This document shows positions 1 to 8,549 of a stretch of 28,188 nucleotides of DNA, piece by piece (positions within the stretch are counted from its first letter, which is position 1; each line of letters opens with the position of its first letter). The stretch spans positions 1 through 28,188 of the forward strand of contig JAFGNE010000020.1 in the NCBI GenBank assembly GCA_016927155.1, in the 5' to 3' direction. The notes beneath the pieces are model-generated. The model was not told where the DNA came from. It made no database searches and worked only from the letters and a program-made list of their open reading frames with translations. The translations under genes were made by a program, and so were the position numbers. Source of the stretch: Candidatus Peregrinibacteria bacterium. Lineage in GTDB: Bacteria; Patescibacteriota; Gracilibacteria; UM-FILTER-43-11.

Positions 1-227
1 CCGTGCGTAAGGACACCTTGGGGGCGGGGGACGCTTTTGCCAGCGGATTCACTTCCGCCATAATTTTAGGGGAAAGCTTGAAAAGAGCTTTGACCTATGG
101 TACGCTCAACGCGAATTCCGTGGTGAATTTTTATGGCGCCCAACAAGGCCTGCTTACCCGCGCCGAGATGAAAAAGAGGCTAAAAACCATCGAATTGCAG
201 GTCACCAGCACCGAACTCCTGCGTTAA
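1..227 (+). CDS. PfkB-family carbohydrate kinase, C-terminal fragment
   Basis: This is the last 75 codons of a gene that begins before the window; the GTG at position 3 is internal. The fragment opens with DTLGAGDAFASGF, the PfkB/ribokinase signature. Its GAGD segment forms the anion hole, and its Asp is the catalytic base that activates the sugar hydroxyl for phosphoryl transfer from ATP. The helix after it and the segment NANSVVNFYGAQQGLL fit the usual C-terminal helices of ribokinase- and fructokinase-like enzymes. The substrate (ribose, fructose, adenosine or another) cannot be told from this piece. It ends in TAA, 43 nt before the next start on the same strand, so the two genes may share a transcript. 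Confidence 0.85.
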   Translation, partial: VRKDTLGAGDAFASGFTSAIILGESLKRALTYGTLNANSVVNFYGAQQGLLTRAEMKKRLKTIELQVTSTELLR

Positions 228-270
228 AAACAAAAATAAAAAAACCGTAATCCCTAACATAAAAACAAAA

Positions 271-897
271 ATGACCGATTCCAATAAAATCGCCAAGGCT
301 CATGAAGCCCTCGAAACCGCGGAGGCCGCTTTAAAATTGGCTAAACAGCTTTTGGGCGAAATGGGCGGGTTTTCCCCGAAGGTTACCGCGGAACATTATG
401 CCGAAAAGGCTGCCATAGTTGGCAAAGCCGCCACAGGAGGAAGGGTTATTGAAGGTGTTTTTGACGGCCAGGGAATGGTGGATAAAAAAGGCACTACCTA
501 TCCTGTTCCCGCCAATTATGCCAGTAAGTCCAAGCTTATCCCCGGCGATGTGCTGAAGCTGACTGTTACCGAAGAAGGCAAATTCCTGTACAAGCAGATC
601 GGCCCGGTGGAACGCAAAACCGTCATTGGCCCGCTGGTTTACAACGAAGGCCAGTACCAGGTGCTCGCCAACGGCAAGGCGTATAAGGTGCTTCTCGCCT
701 CCGTTACCTACTTTCGCGCCGCCGTGGGCGACGAGGTCACGCTCATTATCCCGCTGCACGACGATAAAGCCGAATGGGCCGCCATCGAGGCTGTTCTTCC
801 TAAATTCGAAGATTCCGGCGCCGCCGATGAAAAAGAGCCTGTCAAAAAAACGAGGAAAAAGAAGGAGATCAATTTGGAGGACGAACTGGATATTTAA
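271..897 (+). CDS. hypothetical protein with two similar beta-rich units
   Basis: This is a 208-aa cytosolic protein with no signal peptide or membrane segment. Residues 1-40 are helical and Ala/Lys/Glu-rich. Residues about 60-100 (GVFDGQGMVDKKG, then YPVPANYASKSKL and PGDVLKLTV) and about 118-158 (YNEGQYQVLANGKAYKV, then VGDEVTLII) look like two copies of the same short beta-barrel-like unit, each ending in a GD-V-L/I pattern. The tail alternates a basic KKTRKKKE stretch with an acidic end. I recall similar proteins in Patescibacteria genomes but know of no assigned function. The fold and basic tail would suit nucleic-acid binding, which is inference only. The ATG at 271 follows an A-rich leader without a Shine-Dalgarno sequence. 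Confidence 0.75.
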   Translation: MTDSNKIAKAHEALETAEAALKLAKQLLGEMGGFSPKVTAEHYAEKAAIVGKAATGGRVIEGVFDGQGMVDKKGTTYPVPANYASKSKLIPGDVLKLTVTEEGKFLYKQIGPVERKTVIGPLVYNEGQYQVLANGKAYKVLLASVTYFRAAVGDEVTLIIPLHDDKAEWAAIEAVLPKFEDSGAADEKEPVKKTRKKKEINLEDELDI

Positions 898-907
898 CCG
901 TTTTCCC

Positions 908-3382
908 TTACTGGTAGCGCCGCATCAGGAATTGGGCGGCGCGTTTGAAGGCCAAAAAGGCTTTTAAGCGTAAATCGGTAATATTCCCCTCGCTCACAGC
1001 TACCGTTTTTCCCTCTGAGCGGGGGCCGAATATCTTTTCAATGGGCAGTTCCGCCTCCGATTCCGCGTCCGGGCCGCCAAGATACATGGCGATCGTTGGG
1101 AAGCGCTTCTGGATGTTTTCAATGACCGCCTTTGCGTTTTCCGCTTTATCCAGGCCGTCCGTGAAGGTCAAAAGGATTCCGCCCATGTCCTTGTAGCGGT
1201 TCCTTAAGCCGTCCAATTCCTTTTCCGCATGGGTGACGGCCAGGCCGATGTCCGTCCCTCCGCTTTTTTTGGAGGCGCGCATGAGCTTGGCGCGGATTTT
1301 GCGTCCGGGCGCGTTGAAATCTTCCGTAAGCGTTTTGACTTCATCAATCTCGTCGTCGAAAAAGATGATGGAGACGGGGACATTGAAAACTTCGGAAAGG
1401 CGGTTGAAAAGCACAGCCGTTTTCAGGGTTTCCCGCATTTTTGGTCCGCTCATACTGCCGCTCCTGTCTATAAGCAAAACGAGGAACAAATCGGGCTTTG
1501 GCACCTCTTTGGTTTCCGCTCGCTGGTAAACGTCGCCCTGGCCCGTGACGATCTTCTGCACCATGGCGCGGTGGTTTTTGATGCGCGGACCGCTGTAATA
1601 CTGGCCATCATAGGTGACCTCGGTTTTTTTAGGCAGGATCTCCGCCAGTTTTGCCGTAAACCATTTGAGCTCCTGATGGACTTCCCGTTCGATTTGCATG
1701 TACTCCTCGTACAGGCTGGCTTCTTCCGGATCGAATCCCAATTTTTTCATCTCCACTTCCTTCTGGCGGCGCTCTTTTTCCAGAGCTTCCTTTTTTTGGG
1801 CGATGGCTTCCTTGATCTCATCTTCGTGGTTCGGCAGGGCGTCACGGTTTTTTTCAAGCTCATCCAATGCCTTTTCGTCTTTGGCTTCCTCGATTTTTTT
1901 CATCGCCTCTTCGCGTTCGGTGAACTGGTCCTGGTCGTCTTTCTGCTTGAACTTTTTAAGGTCTTCCGCCTTCTTTTTCGCTTCCTTGGAGTCGGCCGGT
2001 TTCATTTTGGGTTTCATCTCGCCGTCTTTGCCCTCTTCCATTTGCATGCCGGCGGGCATTTTCTTGTTAAGCTCCCTGGCCTGTTTCTTATCCAGTTCTT
2101 TGCGCGCCTGCCCTTTGGCCTTTTCAAAGGGTTCCGTATTTTTCTTTTGCAGGCGGTCTATTTCTTTTTTAGCCGCTTTTTGCAGGTCTTCCGGCATGTC
2201 TTCGGGATTGAATTCCTGCCCTTCTCCATTGCCGCCTCCTTTTCCGAACAGTTTTTCGCGGATTTTTTGGATCAGGCCTCCTTTTCCACTGCCTTTGCCT
2301 TGTTCTTTTCCCCCTTCGCCATTACTTTCTCCACCCGCGCTTTCTCCGCCTTCACCCTCTTTACCGCCTTCTTTGCCTTTACCATCGCCCGGTTGGGGCA
2401 TTCCGCATTCCCCTTTGCATTCCCTCTTCTTTTTTTGGCGTTTTCCTTCCTCCTCCAAAAGCTTCCGTATCGCCCGTTTCATCTTTTTGGCCAAATCCTT
2501 ATCCTCCTTTGTTTGGGGATTCAGGAGTTTCTTTAACAGTTCGTCCATGATGTTTTTCTCCTCGAACTTTTGGAATTCAGGCCAGATCTTTTCGGCAAAA
2601 AGGCGGTAATTGTCATCGGCTGTCTGCCGAGGGTCAAAATACATTTCCACCGATTCCTTTATTCTCGCGAAAGCTTCAGTGACTTCCTTGCTGAAATTTC
2701 CCGCCTCCAGTTCGTCGATTTGGGACTTCGTGATAAGCCCCCGGCGCAGGGCGTTTTGCATGAGGATCCGGACGCCGAGTTGCCGATGGCGGTCCACCCC
2801 GCCTTCTTTCAGGGCCTTGATGTTGGGCGGAAGGTGGTGGGCGACGTTTGAATCCAGCTGTTTTTGGGCGGTCAGGGATTCAAGCCGTTCGGCATTTTCC
2901 ATCCAGCAGTCCTCCACATAGTTCATGCCCATGGTTAGTGTGCTCGGCAAATTGCCCTGCTCCTTGGCGAGACGGGCTCCTTTGGCAATGTTTTTGAAGG
3001 AACTGCGTTTGGCATGTCCCACTTCATGGCGAAGAACGCCAAAGACCACCTCACGCGGGTATTTCCTCATTCCCTCTTCGCCGTACAGGATCTGGTCCGG
3101 CTGGAATGTTTCGGCGGGGAAAGCGTCGATATCCGTTACTTCCCCTTCAACGTAATCGTTGAAAATTTTGGCCGCGGGATTGTCGTTGCTGAAACCGCAG
3201 GCCCACCCCCCGTTGCCGCTTGGCACCACCGTCATGCGGTGCGGCGCAAAAAGGCGGACGATGAAAGAGGCCTGCCTTAAAAGTTCTTTGCGCTCCTTTT
3301 CGGTGCGTTCGGGCGTTTCCGAAACGGTTTTCTTCGGCGTCTCGTCGCCTTTTTCCCGATATTCCAATGCGGCTTCGGCCAT
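908..3382 (-). CDS. VWA-domain protein with N-terminal HEVGH metallopeptidase motif
   Basis: This is an 824-aa soluble protein. Residues about 20-270 form a globular domain with RHEVGHAK near residue 117, a zincin-type HExxH motif. Residues about 280-560 are a long Lys/Glu/Gly/Gln-rich low-complexity and coiled-coil linker. Residues about 630-800 are a von Willebrand factor A domain with an intact metal-dependent adhesion site: DRSGSMS near residue 641, GGTDIG and FTDGLD. The layout resembles CobT/ChlD-like VWA partners of AAA+ ATPases and the family pairing a putative metallopeptidase domain with a VWA-like domain (DUF2201-like, from memory). It starts 12 nt after the stop of the AAA+ gene, so co-expression and physical partnership are likely. 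Whether the HEVGH site is proteolytically active is unknown. Function unassigned. Confidence 0.85.
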   Translation of the reverse strand: MAEAALEYREKGDETPKKTVSETPERTEKERKELLRQASFIVRLFAPHRMTVVPSGNGGWACGFSNDNPAAKIFNDYVEGEVTDIDAFPAETFQPDQILYGEEGMRKYPREVVFGVLRHEVGHAKRSSFKNIAKGARLAKEQGNLPSTLTMGMNYVEDCWMENAERLESLTAQKQLDSNVAHHLPPNIKALKEGGVDRHRQLGVRILMQNALRRGLITKSQIDELEAGNFSKEVTEAFARIKESVEMYFDPRQTADDNYRLFAEKIWPEFQKFEEKNIMDELLKKLLNPQTKEDKDLAKKMKRAIRKLLEEEGKRQKKKRECKGECGMPQPGDGKGKEGGKEGEGGESAGGESNGEGGKEQGKGSGKGGLIQKIREKLFGKGGGNGEGQEFNPEDMPEDLQKAAKKEIDRLQKKNTEPFEKAKGQARKELDKKQARELNKKMPAGMQMEEGKDGEMKPKMKPADSKEAKKKAEDLKKFKQKDDQDQFTEREEAMKKIEEAKDEKALDELEKNRDALPNHEDEIKEAIAQKKEALEKERRQKEVEMKKLGFDPEEASLYEEYMQIEREVHQELKWFTAKLAEILPKKTEVTYDGQYYSGPRIKNHRAMVQKIVTGQGDVYQRAETKEVPKPDLFLVLLIDRSGSMSGPKMRETLKTAVLFNRLSEVFNVPVSIIFFDDEIDEVKTLTEDFNAPGRKIRAKLMRASKKSGGTDIGLAVTHAEKELDGLRNRYKDMGGILLTFTDGLDKAENAKAVIENIQKRFPTIAMYLGGPDAESEAELPIEKIFGPRSEGKTVAVSEGNITDLRLKAFLAFKRAAQFLMRRYQ

Positions 3383-3394
3383 GGGTTAAAGGAG

Positions 3395-6300
3395 TTAAAC
3401 CTGGGCTATAATGGCCTGGTCAACATGACCGCGCATTTTTTCATCCGCGATTTTCGGCAGAACTACTTCGCGGATCGCCTGCTTGATGTCCCCGCCGGTC
3501 ATCGCGTATTCCTGGACGATGTTCACGCCCTCGCGGATTGAGAAGACGAATTCAAGCTCTTCCATCGATTGCCCGAGTTTGTAATCCATGTAAGCCTTGC
3601 GGAACTTGTTGGCGGTGACAACGAGGATCTTGATATCACGCAATATGGCTTCCGTTTCAGGGATGAGCAGGCTTTCCACGTTCTTACGGTCGTCCCCGTT
3701 GATGACGGCGTTCCACATCTCGATGAATTGCTGGCGGGTATAGTGTTGCAGGTCGGGCAGGTATTTCCGGTAGATCAGGGCTTCATCCACGGCGTACCTT
3801 TCTTTCCGTTTTTCAGGCGGATAATCAATTCTCACTATACGGCTGCGGGAAATGAGTTCCGGCGAAAGCTTCTGGACGCCCGCGTAGTTCTGGGGGTTCA
3901 TGGTGCCCATGATGAGCACTTCCGGGTCGGCTTTGACCCCGCCCTTTTTGCCGTGCTGGCCGCCTTCGGTGAAATTGAGCGTGCGCCTGTAATCGAGCAG
4001 GGAATTGAGCATTTTGGCGACTTCAGGCGGCAGGGTGTTCACCTCATCCAGTATCAGGATGGCTCCGGGCGTCTGGATGGCCTCGACCACGATGGAATTG
4101 AGGCGGTATGTGCCGCGGTTCGGGTCGAATTCATAGAAGCGCGTCAGGTCTTCCTTGTCGTTTTTCGCGTTGCAGTTGAACATGTAAACCTCGCGGTTCG
4201 TGTAATGGGCGAACATGTCGATGAGCACGTTCTTGCCCGTTCCCGCCTCCCCCTCGAGGATGACCATGCCTTCCTGGTTGCGCCGCTGGACGCTTAGGGC
4301 GCGGGCCGTCTTTTCAAGGCCGGTATCCACCGCTTCTGAATGTTCCCATTTGCCGCTTTTTTCCGGAACGTTCCTTTTGGATTCTGGAATGAGTTCCGGA
4401 TGCCTTTCAACAAAAGTATTGAGGTAGGAATCGGGTTTTTTGGCTTCCACCCGGTATTTCAGCCGGTCGATGACGAGAGGCTCGTCGGGATCGAGGGATA
4501 TCTCGTCGGGAAGGCGAACCAGGCGCCCTAGATTGCTTTTAAGCTGCATCATCACATCGCCTTTCGGCGTGAGGACAGGGCTTAGTTTCCAGGTTTCCTT
4601 TTCCGCTTCCTTGGGGTGGAATATGGGAAAGCGGACTTTCCGGACTTTCCCGAAGCTCACCACATCACCTTCGAATTCCAACACGTGCTGTTTGGCTTCC
4701 AGACGATTGATCGCCGAAGCGATTTCATCCTCAAGCTGTGTGCGGATAAGATTGGCGCGTTCAGGCGGCAGCCTATCCAGCGTTTTGTTCAGGTTGGTGA
4801 TCGAAGGGCTGCCCAGGCGGAATTCCTGGATCTCATTCTCATTTTTAAGCTGGGCCAGTTCCTCGCGGATCTGCGCGAGCTGAACGGCCACCATCCCCTC
4901 CAGCTGTTTGTATTCCGCTTCCTGCTGCCTTTTCTTTTTCGCTTCGATTTTCCTGATTTCCTCGCGGCGGCCGTCGAAAACCGCTTTCAGTTTTTCCGTG
5001 TAATCAAGCTCAAGGCTGACGTCCGGCAAAAGGTGGATGTTTTCCTGTATTTGGGTGACCACGTCGTTTTTCGACATCGATTCGAGGATGAAGGCATCGT
5101 CGATGACCGCCAGCAGGCGGGCAAGCTCCGCAAGGCCTTCTTCTATGGTCCGGCTTACGGATTCGATGCTTTTTTCCCTCAAGCGCTGCATGGCTTCACG
5201 CATCGCTCCGCGCTGGGCGACGATTTCGTTGCCAATCTCGATTTTTTGCGCGCCCTGCAGGCGGCTGTTTTCCCGGATAAGCCTGTCGATGGCCTCCAGT
5301 TGGCCCGAAAGCTTTTGTAAAACACGGGCGGCATTGCCGTTGAGCTTTTCGGCATCCACCGCCGGCGCTTCCGAAAGGCGCGCCAGTTCATCGTTGATCT
5401 CCCGGCTCCGGAGTCCATCGTGCAGTTCGCGAAGCATCCTGACGCGCGGCTCAAAAACAGTTCCCAGGAATATGGCGTAATCGGGCTTCCTTGAAAGCGC
5501 GAGGATCTGGCCGAGCAATTGTTCGATGTCCTTTGCCTGAATGCCTTCCTTATCGGTGGTTTCGGTGATGATACCGTCCAGCGTGTTGCCCAGTTCCTTG
5601 CGGGCGGCGACCATCTGGGGAGCTTCGCCTTGTTTCACTTCGGATTTTTCGGCTTCCGTGAACCCCGCCAGTTCGTCGCGGATGCCGGCAAGCCCCTGGC
5701 GCACGCGCTCGGCGATTTCGATCTCTTTCCTATTCAATGCTTCCGCCTCCCCCCTTCGGTAAGTGGACAGGTTTGTCTTTATGGAACGCAATCTGCAGGA
5801 CTTGCCATCCTGGATGATTTCCTGGATGAGCAGATGGCCTTCGGGCGTGAAAGCCATCGGGCCTGTGAAATCCGTATCGCTCATTTCTTTCAGGACTTTC
5901 CCGTTGGCCACGTTAAGAAACGACAAGGTGTTCACGTCTTCAGAGGGTTCATTTGAATGCAGGATCACCATCACGTTCGCCCTCGGGTCAAATTGCATTT
6001 CACGGACGTATCCGATTGAATCCGGCAACACCAGGAGACCTTTCCTTTCCACGCCCTGTTCCCCAATCCTGTATTGGTGGATTTTGCCCGCGGCAACCGC
6101 AAAGAACTCACCATTTTGCTGGGGATTGAGGCAGATGTCCGAACAGGCAATTGAATCCACTTGCGCTTTATCGTTTTCTTTGAAGATAAAGAGAGTCCCC
6201 ACTTTGTTATGCGCGGGTGATTTATTCATCTCCAGCACAAGGCGGAATCGCCTGTCTTTGTCTAATTCAATTGCAAGTTCCCGCTTCTTATCGCTGCCCG

Positions 6301-6628
6301 GATTCCCGAAATAGTCGTCCCGGACGGTACGATTGTCTAGCACGACACTGGTCTCAAATTGGGCGCCTGGATTTAGGCAATATCTGATATATCCATTTAT
6401 TAGAATTTCCGTTGCTTTACTATCCGAAATTCTATACCCCTGTGTAACCAAAGGGATAAAATTTGAATTATTAATCGCGAGACGATAAGTGATTGATCCG
6501 TCAGAGTGGGTTTCAAGGGTATCAGTCGAGAGTTCATGTTTTGGGGAAATGAGAGGAAGCCAGTATTTTCTTTCTTCAATTTGTTCATTTTTCAGGGTAC
6601 GACGCAAAGTGAAGCCTTCGTGACGCAC
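3395..6628 (-). CDS. MoxR/CobS-like AAA+ ATPase with large N-terminal extension
   Basis: This is a 1077-aa soluble protein. The AAA+ module is C-terminal: Walker A GEAGTGKN near residue 795, Walker B AILILDEVN near 858, sensor-1 MGTMNP near 908, and an arginine-rich SRSRIVRIDYP near 928. The sequence type is AAA_5 (MoxR, CobS, dynein-related), which usually works with a VWA protein to remodel complexes or insert metal. N-terminal to it are a beta-rich region, possibly a partial beta-propeller (about 145-290), a long charged coiled coil (about 295-645) and a second beta-rich part (about 650-760). The GTG start at 6628 is the first usable start after the preceding stop, and the frame is open and protein-like for 15 codons upstream. 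Middle gene of a three-gene cassette with the VWA protein. Role unknown. Confidence 0.88.
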   Translation of the reverse strand: MRHEGFTLRRTLKNEQIEERKYWLPLISPKHELSTDTLETHSDGSITYRLAINNSNFIPLVTQGYRISDSKATEILINGYIRYCLNPGAQFETSVVLDNRTVRDDYFGNPGSDKKRELAIELDKDRRFRLVLEMNKSPAHNKVGTLFIFKENDKAQVDSIACSDICLNPQQNGEFFAVAAGKIHQYRIGEQGVERKGLLVLPDSIGYVREMQFDPRANVMVILHSNEPSEDVNTLSFLNVANGKVLKEMSDTDFTGPMAFTPEGHLLIQEIIQDGKSCRLRSIKTNLSTYRRGEAEALNRKEIEIAERVRQGLAGIRDELAGFTEAEKSEVKQGEAPQMVAARKELGNTLDGIITETTDKEGIQAKDIEQLLGQILALSRKPDYAIFLGTVFEPRVRMLRELHDGLRSREINDELARLSEAPAVDAEKLNGNAARVLQKLSGQLEAIDRLIRENSRLQGAQKIEIGNEIVAQRGAMREAMQRLREKSIESVSRTIEEGLAELARLLAVIDDAFILESMSKNDVVTQIQENIHLLPDVSLELDYTEKLKAVFDGRREEIRKIEAKKKRQQEAEYKQLEGMVAVQLAQIREELAQLKNENEIQEFRLGSPSITNLNKTLDRLPPERANLIRTQLEDEIASAINRLEAKQHVLEFEGDVVSFGKVRKVRFPIFHPKEAEKETWKLSPVLTPKGDVMMQLKSNLGRLVRLPDEISLDPDEPLVIDRLKYRVEAKKPDSYLNTFVERHPELIPESKRNVPEKSGKWEHSEAVDTGLEKTARALSVQRRNQEGMVILEGEAGTGKNVLIDMFAHYTNREVYMFNCNAKNDKEDLTRFYEFDPNRGTYRLNSIVVEAIQTPGAILILDEVNTLPPEVAKMLNSLLDYRRTLNFTEGGQHGKKGGVKADPEVLIMGTMNPQNYAGVQKLSPELISRSRIVRIDYPPEKRKERYAVDEALIYRKYLPDLQHYTRQQFIEMWNAVINGDDRKNVESLLIPETEAILRDIKILVVTANKFRKAYMDYKLGQSMEELEFVFSIREGVNIVQEYAMTGGDIKQAIREVVLPKIADEKMRGHVDQAIIAQV

Positions 6629-6673
6629 ACTGCTATCATCCCAACACTCAGTACGAAGTTCCCATAGGATGTC

Positions 6674-7015
6674 TTAACTGTTTCTGTCATTCTTATTCGC
6701 TTGCGTCTGGTAATGGCAATCAATGGGTTTTTCTTTCAGGCTTGGCTGGTAGGCCATCGGCATTTGCTCGTCTTTGCGGAAGACAAGGACAAAAGGGCCG
6801 TGCGCCTCTATGCGTATTATTTGCCTGTCCGTGATTTGCTGAAATTTCGCCGGCTCTTCCGTCGTGAGTTCAATTTCAAATTGTTCCGTTTCCGTTGTTT
6901 CCACGGAGGGATTTCCTGTCGGAATGAGGGCCGCGTCCAGGCGGATCACATTGGCGAGCTTGTCGCCGTTTTCCTGAGAGGCAGGGGGCTGTTCAGCGGG
7001 TTGAGGTTTTTCCAT
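6674..7015 (-). CDS. small acidic hypothetical protein, first gene of the AAA+/VWA cassette
   Basis: This is a 113-aa protein I do not recognise. Residues 1-20 are Pro/Gln/Glu-rich and disordered-looking. Residues about 25-90 alternate hydrophobic and polar residues like a small beta domain (EQFEIELTTEEP, IIRIEAHGPFVLVF). It has no signal peptide or membrane segment. It starts at ATG 7015, 44 nt downstream of a good -10 box. Its TAA stop lies 15 codons before the GTG of the AAA+ ATPase and in exactly the same frame, so the two are translationally adjacent and almost one reading frame. It could be a regulatory subunit or adaptor for the ATPase (inference). Confidence 0.7.
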   Translation of the reverse strand: MEKPQPAEQPPASQENGDKLANVIRLDAALIPTGNPSVETTETEQFEIELTTEEPAKFQQITDRQIIRIEAHGPFVLVFRKDEQMPMAYQPSLKEKPIDCHYQTQANKNDRNS

Positions 7016-7031
7016 ATTAATTCAGTATATT

Positions 7032-7060
7032 TTGACAGTTTTTAAGAGAAGGATTATTAT
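7032..7060 (+). promoter_or_regulatory. predicted sigma70-type promoter of enolase
   Basis: TTGACA at 7032-7037 and TATTAT at 7055-7060 are separated by 17 nt. The expected start near 7067 leaves about 90 nt of AT-rich leader before the enolase ATG at 7157. A second, weaker -10-like TAAAAT at 7124-7129 could give a much shorter leader. The 7016-7156 spacer holds nothing else recognisable. Confidence 0.6.
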
Positions 7061-7086
7061 TTTAACAATTATTTTAAATTTGTCAA
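7059..7086 (-). promoter_or_regulatory. predicted sigma70-type promoter of the AAA+/VWA cassette
   Basis: Read on the minus strand, TTGACA (7086-7081) is followed after 16 nt by TAAAAT (7064-7059). Expected transcription start is near 7052, giving a leader of about 37 nt before the ATG at 7015. The -35 box is a perfect consensus match and the -10 matches 5 of 6. The -10 overlaps the oppositely oriented enolase promoter. Confidence 0.6.
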
Positions 7087-7156
7087 GTAGAAAGAATTTG
7101 TATGTGGAATTCCAAAATAAATGTAAAATGACAAAAGTAAATATTAAACTTTAAAA

Positions 7157-8437
7157 ATGTCCTCAACCCTCACCAATATCCACGCCCGCGAAGTTTTGGA
7201 TTCACGCGGGAATCCGACCGTCGAAGTTGAAGTCGCAACTGAAACGCATAGCGCCTCGGCCATAGTGCCAAGCGGCGCCAGCACCGGCGTCCATGAGGCC
7301 GTGGAGCTTAGGGACGGCGACAAGAAAAGATATGGCGGGAAAGGCGTTTTAAAGGCCGTTGAAAACGTGAACACGGTGATCGCCGATGAGTTCAGGGGCG
7401 CGGAAGTCCGCAACCAGCGCGGCATCGACGGGCAAATGATCCAGATGGATGGCACGCCCAATAAGAGCAAACTCGGGGCAAATGCCATCCTCGGGTTTTC
7501 GCTTGCGGTTTCCAAAGTGGCGGCCAAGGTCGAAGGTATCCCTTATTACCAGTATCTTGGGAACCTTGGCAACAAAGGTCCGTCTTATTTGCTGCCCACA
7601 CCCATGATGAACGTTTTGAACGGAGGGAAGCACGCGCTCCGTTCCACCGACCTGCAGGAATTCATGATCATGCCGATTGGCGCTCCGAGCTTTAAAGAGG
7701 CTTTGAGATACGGCGCTGAAACTTTCCACGCGCTCAGGAAAATCATCGATTTAAAAGGTTTTTCCACGTCCGTGGGCGATGAGGGTGGGTTTACGCCGAG
7801 CCTCAGTAAGAACGAGGATGCCCTAAAACTGATTGTCGAAGCCATTGAAAAAGCCGGTTACAAGCCAGGGAAGGATATTTCAATCGCCCTTGATCCGGCC
7901 GCCTCCTCTTTTTATGAGGATGGAAAATATCACTTGTCCACCGAAAGCCATTATCTCAATTCCGAGGAAATGGTTGGCTATTATGAAGACCTGATAAAGA
8001 AATATCCCATCGTTTCCATCGAAGACGGCCACGCGGAAGACGATTGGGACGGGTTTAAGCTGATGACCGATAAGCTGGGCAAAGAATTGCAGATCGTAGG
8101 AGATGACCTTTTGGTCACGAATATGGAACGGCTGAAAAGGGCGATCAGGGAAAAAAACTGCAATTCCATTCTCATTAAATTGAACCAGATCGGCACGCTG
8201 ACGGAAACAATTGATGCCATTAACATGGCGCATGACGCGGGCTTTACCGCCGTTGTTTCCCACAGGAGCGGGGAAACGGAAGACACCACCATTTCCGATC
8301 TTGTCGTCGGTATGGCCGCGGGGCAAATCAAAACCGGTTCCCTTTGCCGCAGCGAGCGCATCGCCAAATACAATCGCCTGCTTCAAATAGAAGAAGCGTT
8401 AGGCGATAAGGCAAGATATCAGGGCGGTATCTGCTAA
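7157..8437 (+). CDS. eno: enolase (phosphopyruvate hydratase)
   Basis: This 426-aa cytosolic enzyme interconverts 2-phosphoglycerate and phosphoenolpyruvate in lower glycolysis. It is full length for a bacterial enolase (usually about 415-435 aa). The N-terminal NIHAREVLDSRGNPTVEVEV and the loop SGASTGVHEAVELRDGD are diagnostic. The barrel carries VGDEGGFTPS, IEDGHAEDDWDGF and GDDLLVTN, which supply Mg-binding acidic residues, and ILIKLNQIGTLTET with the catalytic Lys. SHRSGETEDTTISDLVVG closes the active site. The start is fixed by the conserved N-terminus. There is no Shine-Dalgarno sequence in the A-rich leader. It is transcribed divergently from the AAA+/VWA cassette. Confidence 0.98.
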   Translation: MSSTLTNIHAREVLDSRGNPTVEVEVATETHSASAIVPSGASTGVHEAVELRDGDKKRYGGKGVLKAVENVNTVIADEFRGAEVRNQRGIDGQMIQMDGTPNKSKLGANAILGFSLAVSKVAAKVEGIPYYQYLGNLGNKGPSYLLPTPMMNVLNGGKHALRSTDLQEFMIMPIGAPSFKEALRYGAETFHALRKIIDLKGFSTSVGDEGGFTPSLSKNEDALKLIVEAIEKAGYKPGKDISIALDPAASSFYEDGKYHLSTESHYLNSEEMVGYYEDLIKKYPIVSIEDGHAEDDWDGFKLMTDKLGKELQIVGDDLLVTNMERLKRAIREKNCNSILIKLNQIGTLTETIDAINMAHDAGFTAVVSHRSGETEDTTISDLVVGMAAGQIKTGSLCRSERIAKYNRLLQIEEALGDKARYQGGIC

Positions 8438-8549
8438 CCGAGGTCTAGGGCACACTCTGTACTCCGCACTATTTACATTAAGCGGTCAATTGTTTTGGCA
8501 GGAGCAAAGTGATAGGCTTTTTTAAGCAATAATTTTTAAGCCCAAGACA

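Noticed and set aside
1229..2536. Long plus-strand open frame (435 codons) opposite the VWA gene
   Set aside because: It is the antisense shadow of the Lys/Glu-rich linker, giving a Phe/Leu-rich string without domains; the minus frame has clear HEVGH and VWA motifs.
8438..8549. Terminator or promoter between enolase and the lipoprotein gene
   Set aside because: Only a short GGCTT/AAGCC stem and T-runs are present; spacing and stem length are too poor to call either.
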